From the NCBI GenBank assembly GCA_030248295.1, contig JASANH010001344.1, positions 1 to 64,000 on the forward strand: DNA of 64,000 bases. The letters are read 5' to 3'. The notes beneath the pieces are model-generated. The model was not told the origin of the DNA. It made no database searches and was given only the letters and a program-made list of their open reading frames with translations. This document shows, piece after piece, positions 34,197-45,944 of this stretch (position 1 is the first letter of the stretch; the number at the start of each line of letters is the position of its first letter). This stretch comes from Mesodorylaimus sp. YZB2_4 (lineage: Eukaryota > Nematoda > Enoplea > Dorylaimida > Dorylaimidae). The translations under genes and the position numbers were made by a program.

Positions 34197-37100
34197 TTGA
34201 GCCAGTTGATATGGACTGAACCAAGTCCCATGCTATTTTTAATAGGACAATGAGGACGGGTGGTTGGAAAAAGGGAAATGAGGCTGGAGGATTTTGTGGG
34301 GAGACGGTGAAAAAATATGTGCATGCCTGGCAATACGAGTTTCTCTTTTATTAGTTTGATTTTCCTGCAGAAAAGGTTCAGATGATGTTCTGTGATCAAA
34401 TCTGTTCTTGTGTTGTGTGCATTGCCACTTTGCTACTTGTTTCGAATACGGGACTTTCTGTACAGCGATTTCCTCTGTTCTCTGTCAAGAATTTCGTAAG
34501 TGGACTTTCCTTATCGTCCGACTCAAGATACTGTATGTACAGTACATAACAGCAGTTTGATTCATAATGCCCGACAAATACGTGTGGCAAAATGGCAAGA
34601 CAGTTCCCTGTCGTTTCTTCACTGCATTTCACATGAGGCAGTGAAGTACTGTACAAACGACCTCTGACAGGCACAGCATGTTCGCCTCGTGAATGACTTG
34701 GGGCCAAGAAGGGCTGGTCTGTTTGCAACATCAAGTAGTTCTTCACGCGCCTACGCCTGCGCTAGAATAGTTCTGCATGCTCTAACAAAAGTACAGCGCT
34801 TTACGTTTCAAAAGAAATTTATACAATTTCGGGAGGGTTTTTTCAATAATTGTTGACCCTAGAGAGCTTTACTCAGTACCCGAGGGCCCTACCATGGGAC
34901 GATATCAACAGTGTGGACCCTATACCCTGAATATGGGTGCACAAATTTAGCCGGGGGATGCAGCTGGCTTCTTATCCGTATTTATTCTAGTGAGTTAAGC
35001 AAATACTGTAGGTATCTGCAGCTCCATTGAAGCGCTACCCCATCACAACCCGTTTTTGGCAATAAAGTGGCCCGCTCCACCTGCGCAGCTAGGAAACATC
35101 AGCTTACAGGGTTTTCATGTCTGCAATTCGGATTGATTGTATTTCCTTTTGGTCTTGATTGAATACGAAATAGCCCGATAGTTCCATGCCATCCTGAGAA
35201 AAGTTGTTTAGTATTTCTAGTTTTGGGGCATCTCCCTGTGTATGTCCACTGGCAGGCACCTGCTGTGTTCCTTTCTCCTAGGCGAGCACCAGCTGTTAGC
35301 AGCAGTTGGCGAAGACATGTGATCGTAAACATGCGCGTCCCCACCAGGTTCGATCGAACCGTCTTTTAAAGCCGAACCAGTACCCGAACTTGACCAGGTG
35401 GCTATTTTCGCTGAACCAGGATCGAACCAGAACCAAACCAGGACCGAATCAGGATCGAAATAAACCATAGTTTTCTTGCCGTTAGTCAGGCTAAACCAGA
35501 CAAGTTGTGCAAATGTCAACAGCTTGTTCGATGGCGGTGAAGATCAAGAGTCATCCACGATAATTTCCTAGTTTATGACTGTCCTTTCACCAGAAGCTAT
35601 ATTTTAAATAATAGCTTTTCTATTTTGCGGTGTCAGGCAGTGTGAAATGATACAAAGCCCGCGGGTCGGTCCTGGTTCGATCCTGGTTCAGTCTTCGGTC
35701 AGTTTGGTCTGGTTCAGCTCCAAATCGCTGATCTACACGGTTGAGGATCTGTTGGACCACAAAGTGGGTAACAAGGTCAAAACTCCACCAGATTATTGAC
35801 TGACTGTCGACGAGTTCGGCACCACCTCATTGGTGGTTGTAGTTCCGTAAATACTCATTCAGTGTTCCCTCTCTTAGTTTCCGCCCCATTTTGTTCCCCT
35901 CAAAAAATGTCCTCGAGGCAGTAGGGGTACCCAGGTGAAGTACTGCTGTACCCCGGCCCATGTGAGCAGAGCCCACGGCTTTTGCGAATAAAATCACCAC
36001 TTATTTGGGGCGACGTAGATGCCAAAATGAAAATAAATTTTTGTTGGACAGCTTTGTCTGTTTTGCAGGATATATATCAAAACACCCATGAATTGAAGGG
36101 TGCGGCAGAACAGACGAAAGAGCATAAAAACTGCTGAGCACAGTGCCGATTTTGCACGCTTTACACATGCGATCCTGCAGCAGAGCGAATCACATGTATA
36201 TTTCATTATTTCTCATCGTTTCTTACGCAAAGATCATTTGTCCCTGCGTTTGGTGATGTGTTAAAGACATAAAGCGGGTGGAAGCCAAGGGCGTCGTGTG
36301 ACTAGAGAACTCATTCAGGTTGGCTGTGCAGCATGTCACTTTACACTGCGGTGCGGTGCACCAGCCCAGCGCTCTTGGCATCGCACATTCCCGTTCAAAT
36401 TCACAGCTCCAGCGATCGGGCGATCGACGCTGGCTCTCCGCCTAGCAGAAACCCAATGGGCTGCGCCATTCTGCACTTTCCCACGCTCTCTCCAAGCGTA
36501 ACGTCCGCCAGGGTCGGCGCAAGATTTTAGGAGGCGGATTTGAAGCCAGCAGGCGTTTACAGACGGAAGCCGCCAGTCTGGCTTTTGGTTTGTTGTTGTA
36601 AGGTTGCTTTCAACTGCTGATTCGATTTGAAGTGGAAACTGGAAATTCGTCGACTTGACACCGTCAGATTCGGGATTCCAAAGTTGGCTCCCATCAAATT
36701 CATTCGGTATGTTTGATTTTGTTGTTGCTTTATGATTCTTTTCTACATCAAATGGTTGACTGCTAAGTGTGCTAATCGGTCGCACCATCAGTTATGACAG
36801 AAGAAATGGAAATACTTTTGAAAATTCAGTTGTAATGAACTCAATCATTCAATTTTTTGGTGTGAAATTTTAAAATAGGTAGTTTTGGAATCGGAGCATT
36901 ATCAGCGCGTAGACTTTGATAGATCTCATTCGATGAGGCGCCCCGCAGAAAAAAGCAGTCAAGCTGTGATCTGACGATTGATACTGTAAAAGTTGCTGCG
37001 AGTCCCTTCGAAAATGTGCAGCCACAGAACTTGTGAAAATGTGTTGCGTGTACATTATGCCAAAAAACTTTGGGACAATGTGTCTTGTAGGCCTCAGTAA

Positions 37101-40100
37101 GAGCTGGTCCGTCTGTCAAATTTCTGGCCTCTCCCGTGAGTGGTCATGGTTCTAACCCAAGTCACTCCTGCATTTTTGGATTGTGTCCTTACCCTGAGGG
37201 AAAATCCTTCCTGCAGTCGGATTTTTTTGTCCCAGAGATTTCGGTCTCTCACATCTCTCGCCGCTGGGTGCGCTGGTTACAATAGTCTACATATCTCCGC
37301 GCAGGTTTTGATTTTGCGGCCGATGCTTTTATCATTTTTTGGCAAATCCAAGCGTCTCTACATATTTCCCTGCATGCCCATGTATGCCTGCTTTTCTTAA
37401 CTAGCTGACGCTTTTCTGTTGTTTTATTCGTTGCTTATTTAGTCCATTTAGCTTTAGTCTTTCGTTTTCCTCGATTTCATAATCTCTCCATTTCGAGTTT
37501 CCCCGTTTTCTTTGTGTTGCACCCAATCTCGACTGTTTTTCTATCGAATTTCCGCATTCTTGCCTTGGAATCTTCGTCGCTCTTGACATACTGGGCATTC
37601 CATCGGTTGATAGTGGTGCGTAGGCAGCACTCGCCTGGGCGCACTGACACTGTCCAAGTCGTGCTCACGCCTGTCTGATGCCACCTTGGCCTGTCTACAG
37701 TGCGCGTATGAGGACGCCGCCCAAGTTTTTGTGTTTGTGATAAGTGTAGGGGCGAGTGTGTTTTCGATGCTCGTCCTATCGATGTTGATGTGCATCAATC
37801 AAGAGCCGGTTCTGACACTGGTTTCTGTCGAGGGGCTGGCAAGTGCTCAATTGTGCTCTGAGCTTTGTGCTGAGGACAGTGGAATAGGCCTGACCTGATG
37901 AAGACGTTTGTCGAGTTGTTTATATTTTGGCAATTGCCATAACTGCCACTGATTGCGGTTGGTGCGAACTGGGGTCTGGCACTGGGGATGGGGCTCGGTG
38001 AGAGGACTGGTCTACGATACTGTAGCTAGTGCAAGCAACTGTGAGTGTTGTATGCTATATGTAATTCATTGTTCCCATCCCCCTGTTCTGACCTGCTACG
38101 CTGAATACAAAGTCAGGAACTCACAACGACCTCCTGCTAGCTAACACCAACCGCGTCTCGTAAAATGGCCTCAGTCCGAGCCGTCTGGCCATTCAGCCAT
38201 GGGCTGCATAGTGGGGCATTCGGGGAAGGAATTCGCATTTTGATCTTTGTGAGATAAAAGAAAACAAATGAGACAAATTTTCTACGTCGCCTTTAGTGGG
38301 TAGGCACGCGTAAATTGAATCGTGCCTGGCCAGCAGACGAGTCGAGTACACTTTTATAATTTCTATTCCAAACAGACTCAAGTCGAGTAGGTTGTTTTTG
38401 GTTTTGCGTAAAAGTGCATTCCCGTATATGGATGGGGTAAGTGACTGCGTACTAGTGCTCTACGCGCGATGCTGGTGACGAAGGGCGCGTAGTACGAGGG
38501 AATGCAAAAAGTATGATTGGTATGTCAGGGCATATTTGGCTTTCCTAGATTCAAATTGGAAAGGGATGGATTGTTGAGAGGCCCCGAAATTCGTGTTTAT
38601 TGAGGAAGGGCCTATTGGACTGGTGAGTTGGTGGGAGGTGATAAGGAGATTCAGCCAGGGAGGGTAGGGTTGGTCCGGGGTACAGTTGGCTGAGCAGGTT
38701 GGGAAGAGTCGAGATAGGTTTACAAGAGAGTCCAATGTGGTTTGTGTTCTTAGGCGAGATGGCCTCTGATTCCTCGCAGCGGGTTTGTCTAATTCGTAGG
38801 ATTTTCTATAAAAAGCATATCATCAAGTCTCACAGACGGGTGTATTTCCTGTGTAAATTTGTGCTCAGTGTTGGAATGCTTAGTGACAAAATGAAGTGAT
38901 TTAGTATTCAAGGCTAGTATGGGCAAGGTCGGCGGGACCAGAACTGCAGCATTAGCTCTCGCCCAAGTTTCATATTTTTACAGGAAAGAGCGAGGATTTA
39001 GGATTCTTGTCGAAATCTTAAAACATTGGGCCTGTTCCAGTTTCTTTTGCTTGTCGTATCGTCAGCAATACATTTTTTAAAGTCTTCTCACGTCAGACAA
39101 GCTTTCGTCGAATCAGCGGGCGACTCTTGACTGTCAGTGGGATTATCTGACATCAAAGGAGAGGAAAGAAGGAAGCTTGTCTTTTTCTGGCCTCAGTGTT
39201 TGACTCGTCGCGATGTGACCTTTCCCACATTTTGATTCCTGTTCCGGCTCTGCATTGTTCCTGGCCTGATGCTGGCTAATTCGCGAGCTGAGCTACGTTG
39301 AGTGAAAACTGCAGAGGCTCAACTGAAAATTAGGCCTATGAGAAGCTGCGAAATCCTTATTGTTGTCCGAAGTACAGTAGACTGGTCAGGAAGTGGTATT
39401 TGAGATGCTAGTCAGGAACACAGTTTTTACGGGACTGGATTTACTGGATAACATTTTCCTAAAATTTTTTGGCCGAATTCCGTTTTGCTTATATAGCTGG
39501 CCAGTACATAGTCAAACCTTGTAAGCGCGCTGTGATTGCAGGGCTTGATTGGTGGCCCTATAAATGGAAATGAAGCAGGTCATCTCGTATCTCCAATTGT
39601 TGCTGCATAAAAACATTCTTTGAATCAGAAGATATTTAAGATTTCTAAAATTAAAATGAATCTTCAAGATAACAACTCTATGCGAAAAGTGGTGCGGGTT
39701 TTGTGATTTTATAACTGAGTGTGTTATTATAACGCTTATTTTGTATGATTTGGACGTACGGGTAAGAAAAGGAGAGAAAACAAAAGGGGAAGCTTCAGCC
39801 AGACAGAATTAACCAAATTGTTTTCTCAGGCTGTTTTCTGACTTGCTGAATTGACAGTGGTGCCAGGTCTGACTGTTAAGAGTATAAATTTATGAAATGG
39901 GGATTAGATTCTCCAGGAGGATCACCTTCACGCGTGGGCATCCTGGACTCGACCCTGTCGGTGTCCCCTCGTTTCCCTTCCGTCTCTCCACTCGGTGCAC
40001 CTGTAGGGTACTGGCTGAGTCACCCACGGCCTGGCGTGCAAGGTCAGCGAGGGTTTATGGCTCGCAAACCGACCTCCATCACCGGGGATCGAACCCAAGT

Positions 40101-40920
40101 AGCCCAGCCACTCGCTAAGCGGCAATACGGAGAGAAGAATGCTCCACCACCAGCTGCACCACTGCGGCCGCTTGTAGGGTGTTTTGGTACAGTAAGCATT
40201 GCAAATGTATATCACTGCCCATCCGAGGATGGATCGGGTCTCGATTCAAATTCAATTCCTAAATCGGCCAACTCGGCAATTTAAATCCGCTATCCTCTCT
40301 TTTTATGCGCTGCAGCACCTTTCACCTTTTTTAAACCATTTATGACGCTTGTTCTTTGGGCATTCAGTTTCAGTCAGTGCAAATAAGTGTGGGTGTGGAA
40401 GCCAGATTCACCGTCATGTACGGGTCCTCACTTATCTCGCCGCACGCATGCCATTATGTCTGTGGGCACAAGCCGACCTTCCAATCCGTGCTCGTGGTTT
40501 ATCTAAACTCCTTTTTTGCCCATGTCCGTTTTGACTGGCTCGCGTCAGTTGGTCTGGCCTGTTTGTTGATTGGGCGTTGAGCTCGCTCCATTTCATTCAT
40601 CATGCGTAATCTTGGCGGAAGGAGGGATTAGATAAGGAGGCAGGCACCGCGCCGGGTGGCCAATATCGCGCCTTATCTGTCATTTCCGCGAGCCATAACA
40701 TACCGCCAGTGTGCTGCGAGGGCGGGCCAGGGTGGCCGTGGCTAAAGGTTATGAATGACCTGACGTTGGAGCCTAAGATATTTGTAGCGCTGATGAATTA
40801 TCAGTCGAAAAGTTTTGTAATTTTTAACAATATTTTAATGGTATGCGGATCGGATTTGCTCATCTATTTTGTATTTCTAGAATGTGTGCACAAGTTCTGA
40901 TAGCGGCTCCATGATACTGA
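34197..40920. other. Spacer without recognised gene
   Basis: Open frames here are scattered, unrelated to each other and lack convincing splice sites. A 150-codon minus frame at 36336-36788 was not recognised. The tRNA-derived family C repeat lies at 39930-40160. GC-rich DNA at 40620-40740 precedes the CTTATCA cluster and may belong to the control region of the TGF-beta gene. Confidence 0.4.
39930..40160 (-). repeat. tRNA-derived repeat family C, copy 1
   Basis: Read on the minus strand it holds an A-box-like TTAGCGAGTGGCTGGGC and a B-box GGTTCGATCCC, so a tRNA-derived SINE head is likely. It shares GTCTCTCCACTCGG, CTGGCGTGCAAGGTCAGCG, GACCTCCAT and GCAATACGGAGAGA with 42220-42440. It generates several spurious open frames. 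Confidence 0.65.
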
Positions 40921-40942
40921 GTGATCGTGAGTGGGTGCAATG

Positions 40943-41175
40943 CTTATCACTCAGCACTGCCACTACGAGTTTTGTGATATCGGTTCTATCAGCTCCCTTG
41001 GACAGTCCTTATCACTTGCCATTTATCCTGGCATTACTTATCAGTGTCATCGATCATTTTTAAGTGTGGTCACTGCCTGATCGATAGCTCTTTGATGCCT
41101 TTCTTATCAGTGACAACTGTCATCCGCGGCTGCTCACCACTTCTCTCTTATCAGTGCATGAGTGATATCTTATCA
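40943..41175 (+). promoter_or_regulatory. Cluster of six CTTATCA (TGATAAG) GATA-type sites
   Basis: CTTATCA begins at 40943, 41008, 41037, 41103, 41147 and 41169: six copies in 233 bp, all in the same orientation, ending 70 bp before the first coding ATG of the TGF-beta ligand. TGATAAG is the well-known GATA-factor site and in C. elegans it is the intestinal ELT-2/ELT-7 motif. Position and density suggest a GATA-driven promoter or enhancer. A tandem origin is possible, since several copies are followed by GTG, but the intervening DNA differs. Confidence 0.55.
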
Positions 41176-41244
41176 TTTTCTGATTAAATTTGAACGTTCT
41201 CTTTCCAGATCGATTATCAATAATATGTTGGCCGGATACGAGTC

Positions 41245-43844
41245 ATGCCATCATCGTTGTCCTTGCAGTCGACAAGAACAAAAATTCTAAAGTCAAACGA
41301 TTTTTTAATTTCAAAGACGGCGAAAAAGTACAAATTTATTTTCTTCCTATTGATTTTTGGCGCCTTAGTTTCGGCGTCTTCGACGAATCAAAAATTTGAT
41401 AAAGTCGAAAAATCAGAACATATCGAATTGACTAAGGAATTTATGCAATCGAACCCCGAAGTAATCGAAATGTTGAAAAAGCAATTTTTAAGTAATTTGG
41501 GTTTGGATAAGAAACCGGAAATGGACGAGTGGAAATTGAGGCAGAAAAGGCATGGAATGATGACAAAATTGGCAGTTCCTGAACCCATGTTGGAATTGTA
41601 CGAAAGTGTGGTCGAGGGAGGACGATCAAAGTTGGACGAGGAGATCGACGACAAAGTAGCATCACCTTCCTATTTCTATGGTGGGCCATCCGTGGAGTGG
41701 ACGTCGGTGAAAAGTATTTATCCCGAAAGTAAGCGGGCCCATATTTGAACTATTGCTTTTTCACATCGATTTTAAAAGAATCTAAGTCAAGTCGCCAAGT
41801 CAGCTGTGCTTTCTTAAGCACTTGTTTTCTCTAAAAGAAGATATGAGTGGCTCGTCAGATCCATATGCATAGGACTGAATGCTGGGGAGAAATCTGCAGG
41901 AATGTACATTTTCTTGATATTTTTGAATCGATAGGTTTTGGTCGAACAGAAATTCTAGCTGGGGTTACACAAAAGTGCAAAATGTCCTGCTGGCGATAGC
42001 TCGTCTTTTGTAATCCATCGCGCAGGGGTGGCGATTAACGTGTTTTTCTCAGGGTCCAGGTACGGAAGCGGGTCTTTTGCAGACACCGTGCGCCTTGGAG
42101 TCTGGGGAAAGGACCAGGGAAAGGTGGGGTTGGTCTCTGATTGGAGCCCGTCAAACCCTCTAAGCCAGGCTGTGCGGGGACCAGCAGCACTGTGCGTCCA
42201 CTAGGAGCACGGGCATCCCCGACCACACACTGGATTCCTCGGACAAGTTCGACAGCCGAGCCGAGCCTGCCCCCTCGTTTGGCTTCTGTCTCTCCACTCG
42301 GAGTGAGTCACTCACCGTCTGGCGTGCAAGGTCAGCGAGGGTGGACCTCCATGACCAGGGATCGAGCCCGGGACGAGTCCAGGCACCCGCCCCCAAGCAA
42401 TACGGAGAGACGAATGCCGAACCGCCTGCACCAGCGCAGCCTCTATTGTACGCGGCATCAAATATGGGCATGGGGGATAGGCCAGCCAGGACTCTGAACC
42501 CTTCCTCCCAAAACCCGCCTACCTCAGGTCCAGCAGGAAGAGAGGAAAGTGCAACCAAAAGCGATCAAATTGTATCTGGGCTGAACAAAGCCCAGGCCAA
42601 TTGTCCAGCCAGCTTACAGTACTCTATGTAAACGCTCATACAACTCACTCACTCGACTCGACTCGACCCAAACCTGACCTGTCTCACACGCAACCAGATC
42701 AGGCTTAGGCGATCTGATCTGATCTCTACTCCTCCCTAACCCAGCCAACCTTGGCCCAGCCGATTTGATTAGCATGCAAATTCTGACCTGCGAAAAGATA
42801 CAACTTTTACACCTTCCCAGGCCATGGAAATTTTGTAAAGTGATGGTGTTCGATTGCTTAAAGTTGATTTCATCAGGTTTTGCATTGGATTATTTCTTTC
42901 CAGGCCTTTCAAATTATGGCTCGATCGAATTCGATTTGCAGTCCGTCAGCCTTACTCGTGAACGATTAGTGGACGCTGCACTGCTGATCAAAATACAATC
43001 ATTCGATCGAGACTTGGCTTCGGTTAAGAAAACCAAAGATAAAATTCGTATTACAATATCGGAATCGATTCGAAATCATTCAGTGGTGGTGGATTCGATC
43101 AGATATCGATGCCCCGATCAAAATACTGGTCGATACAGCGATAAATCGTGGAATCAAGAAAATGACCAATCGATGGACCTGCGATCGATAAGTCGATATC
43201 CAGATCATTCGTGGGTTCGATTAGATATCAGCGGTCCAATCGCGCGTTGGTTGCGTTCTGACAAAAAACGAGGCCGATTCGAGCTCTCTAGCGATAATCA
43301 ATCGAGTGATTGTCGAGTGATCGATGTCGAAAAAGATTCGAGTCCAGTGGTTTTATTGATTTTTACATTTGATATGGAAGAATCGATGCCTGATCAAAGT
43401 GATCAGCCGTCATCGCGGGTCAAGCGATCATCAGCGTCGATGCCACGACGTCATCGTCAGAGGCACAGTGGGCGCGGTAAAGGTGGTCGATCTCGGAAGG
43501 GATCGAAATCAACAAGCAATAATCGATCGATGCCCTGTCGACGTCTCCCATTGAAAATCGACTTCGCTCTTTTGGGTTGGACCGATTGGATCGTAGCACC
43601 TCCGAGTTACATGGCTTACTATTGTGCTGGTGAGTGTCGTCTGCCGATACAAGCTTACCAGAACGCGTCCAACCACGCCATCGTACAATCGATCGTGAAT
43701 TCGGTCAAGCCAGGCGCAGTACCCCGACCGTCTTGCATACCCACTGAATTTTCGCCCATTTCATTTTTATATTCGGACGAATACGGGCAAACGACATTGA
43801 AATCATATCCGGACATGGTGGTCGAGGCGTGCGGGTGCCGATAA
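41245..43844 (+). CDS. BMP/DBL-1-like TGF-beta ligand lacking the inter-chain cysteine
   Basis: Exons 41245-41728 and 42904-43844 join in phase (donor GTAAGC, acceptor TTTCTTTCCAG) to give 474 residues. Exon 1 carries a basic lead, a hydrophobic signal segment (about 29-45) and a prodomain start with V-P-E-P-M-L-E-L-Y. Exon 2 continues the prodomain (I-E-F-D-L-Q-S-V). A furin site R-V-K-R (333-336) releases a mature domain with a basic linker and the cystine-knot block from Cys373: W-T-D-W-I-V-A-P-P, Y-Y-C-A-G-E-C, N-H-A-I-V-Q, M-V-V-E-A-C-G-C-R. Where BMPs have CC before V-P-T-E, this protein has S-C (Ser438, codon TCT at 43731), so six rather than seven knot cysteines. The missing one forms the dimer disulfide. 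The family is secreted and signals through Smads. The start ATG is the first in frame; a 21-codon upstream ORF begins at 41226. The 1.2 kb intron holds a family C repeat. Confidence 0.88.
42220..42440 (-). repeat. tRNA-derived repeat family C, copy 2, in TGF-beta intron
   Basis: It shares GTCTCTCCACTCGG, CTGGCGTGCAAGGTCAGCGAGGGT, GACCTCCATGACC and GCAATACGGAGAGACGAATGC with 39930-40160. The minus strand shows a degenerate B-box GGCTCGATCCC. It lies wholly inside the ligand gene's intron. Confidence 0.65.
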
Positions 43845-44788
43845 TTGGCTGATCTGACTCGACCGATCGATTAGTCATCCAATCTGATCAAAATATGTTG
43901 GCGGTTGATCTGATGGTATAGTCAGTGGTATGTATGCGCAGTGTAGATTACACAACTGTGTGTCCCTGAAGGCTTTTCCACATTTTCGTAGACATTTTAG
44001 ATCCCGATTTCATTTTGGTATTGAAGCGCACTTTAATCGCGTTTTCTTTAATTGAAGTCAAGTTTTTCAATTTTTTAACCTGTAAAATGAGAATGCCTTT
44101 AAATTTTAGGAATTGTCACGCCTGTTCCATGTCGGCTGGTCTCATGTCATGTATCGATTTTTCTAGTTATGACTCGGGCATAAATATATGCTCATGTTTT
44201 TTTTTGACATGCACATAAGAATGTGTGCTAGCATTATTTCGATTTATTGACGGGCGCATTCGCGCTAAACTGTTTTTTGTTTCCTGACATGAAGAATTAT
44301 ATAATTGTTGTGTTTTTTTGACATGTCTGCATTTGTGGACTGTATAGCAAGTCGGCAGTTTTGTTTGGGATGCCAGTGTTTGGATATGTAGGCAGGTGGA
44401 TGTGGTCTAGCATTCTCATGATTCCATACCTAGATGTAGAAAGTATAATGTCCTAGACTCAATTGGTGGCTTATGGTTGGGGGGGGGGGGGCGATGGGCA
44501 CAGACGCAGTGACCGGGATAATATGGCACACAAAAGCAGAAACAGGGCAGAGCAATATTGGAAATGACAGGGAATCCCAAATTTTGTGCACCTGATCCAA
44601 TCCGATCTAATCACACTGGCTGACTTTACTGCGCCAAAAAGACTTGCCAGGCCATCCCGAGTGGCGCAGCAAATGGCTAAGAGAAGTCGTCGATCGATGA
44701 TATCGAGGGCTAGAACCAGTGACGATTCTGGACCTTATCAGCAGCTGCCTAGAATTCTTTGGGATGTGTTTAGGGCAGCTGGCTCGGT

Positions 44789-44951
44789 TCATGTTCATGT
44801 TTTACCACATCACCAAACGCGTATGCGCACTCGAGGGTGAAGGGACACATTTTACACGAAATTATTTTCCAGACCGCGAGTCGAACACTCGCCCGTAACT
44901 GCGCACCTGGCGTCAGAGGCAGACGCCTAACCCACCTGGACCGTGGAGCCA
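44789..44951 (-). repeat. tRNA-derived SINE, full copy
   Basis: On the minus strand it begins with a tRNA-like head: GTCCAGGTGGGTTAGGCG (A-box region), an anticodon-like stem GGCGTC...GACGCC, and a B-box GTGTTCGACTC. A shared tail follows (TTTCGTGTAAAATGTGTCC, CCTCGAGTGCGCATACGC, GTTTGGTGATGTGGTAAAAC, ATGAACATGAAC). The anticodon loop lacks the usual T33, so it is not a functional tRNA. Other copies: 45236, 59755, 61668 and, tails only, 33657 and 53965. Confidence 0.75.
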
Positions 44952-45235
44952 AGGCCCTAAATTCGTGTGGTCCACCCCATTTGGCAAACCTGTGGTGTGA
45001 GCCGGGTGCTGGCCAGGGACTTTGATAGCGTACTCTCATGGGGCCTGTGCAGTCATTTTCCCTTTGGTTCATACTGGAAGAGTCCTGGAGTTGACTCCAG
45101 AGCAGGCACTTGGTTTGTCTGCGGGTACGATCTGGACCGTCGAGACAGGGTCGTGCATTGTTGTGCTCCTAAAGGATCCTCTGGTGTTGACTGGTCTTTA
45201 CTGGGCCATCGACAGTGGATCTGTTTGCCAGGGGG

Positions 45236-45321
45236 TGCATTCGAATCATTTCGTGTAATATGTGTCCTTTCACCCTCGAGTGCGCATAAGCGTTTGGTGA
45301 TGTGTAAAAACATGAACCCGC
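45236..45321 (+). repeat. SINE tail copy
   Basis: ATTTCGTGTAATATGTGTCC, ACCCTCGAGTGCGCATAAGC and GTTTGGTGATGTG match the tail of the SINE at 44789-44951 in the opposite orientation. The head is not recognisable. The two copies form an inverted pair about 300 bp apart. Confidence 0.75.
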
Positions 45322-45944
45322 AGCCAGGCTAGGGTATTATTGCACAGAGCAGTTGCAAGCGCACACGCTTTTCTACTTGGGGCTAAGACAACACAGGTGC
45401 TCTGCAATCACTCAGGTCAGTAAGTGGTGAGTGTTCGCATGTTTGCTGCTTCTTTTTAGCTGTTTATTTTTGCATGTTTGGGGACCTACTCTTTGCTACC
45501 TGAGTACTTACGGCGAGGGAGGGGGCGGGGCTGAAACGCAAAAAATTTCAGAGAGCCGTTTTTGCAATTGTTGAAATTATGACAACATATCAGTCGATCA
45601 TACATATTATATAAAACAATGACAAAGTTATGCTGACAAACCTCATGAATTAGCAGTCACTGATAAACTTATCACTCTATCAGTCCATAACTTATAATGG
45701 ATACCTGTGCGACAAATACAGTATACCTGAAAATCCATTTCGTTTGGCCAAGGTGATAAAAGTTAGAATCAGTAAAATTAAAACTCTCTGTACAGTTTTC
45801 ACTGATAAGCCTTATCAAATACGATCTCAATTGTGCTATGATCATGGTTGTACACAATTAGGGGGGACAGTGAGCGAGTTCCTGAAAAGACAGTGTAAAT
45901 TATGCAATCAGCCTTATCGCTGGATTACTGATAAGGATCAGGTA

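Larger units (their letters stand above)
43845..45944. other. Spacer between ligand and GPCR genes, with SINEs
   Basis: It contains the full SINE at 44789-44951, a SINE tail at 45236-45321 and a 13-nt G run at 44479-44491. Toward 45.66-45.94 kb there are several TGATAAG/CTTATCA words near the 3' end of the minus-strand GPCR. No gene was recognised. Confidence 0.5.

Noticed and set aside
36336..36788. 150-codon minus-strand open frame
   Set aside because: No recognisable domain, mixed low-quality composition and no supporting exon chain.
39892..40284. 130-codon plus-strand open frame
   Set aside because: It coincides with the family C repeat, whose second copy at 42220 gives different broken frames.
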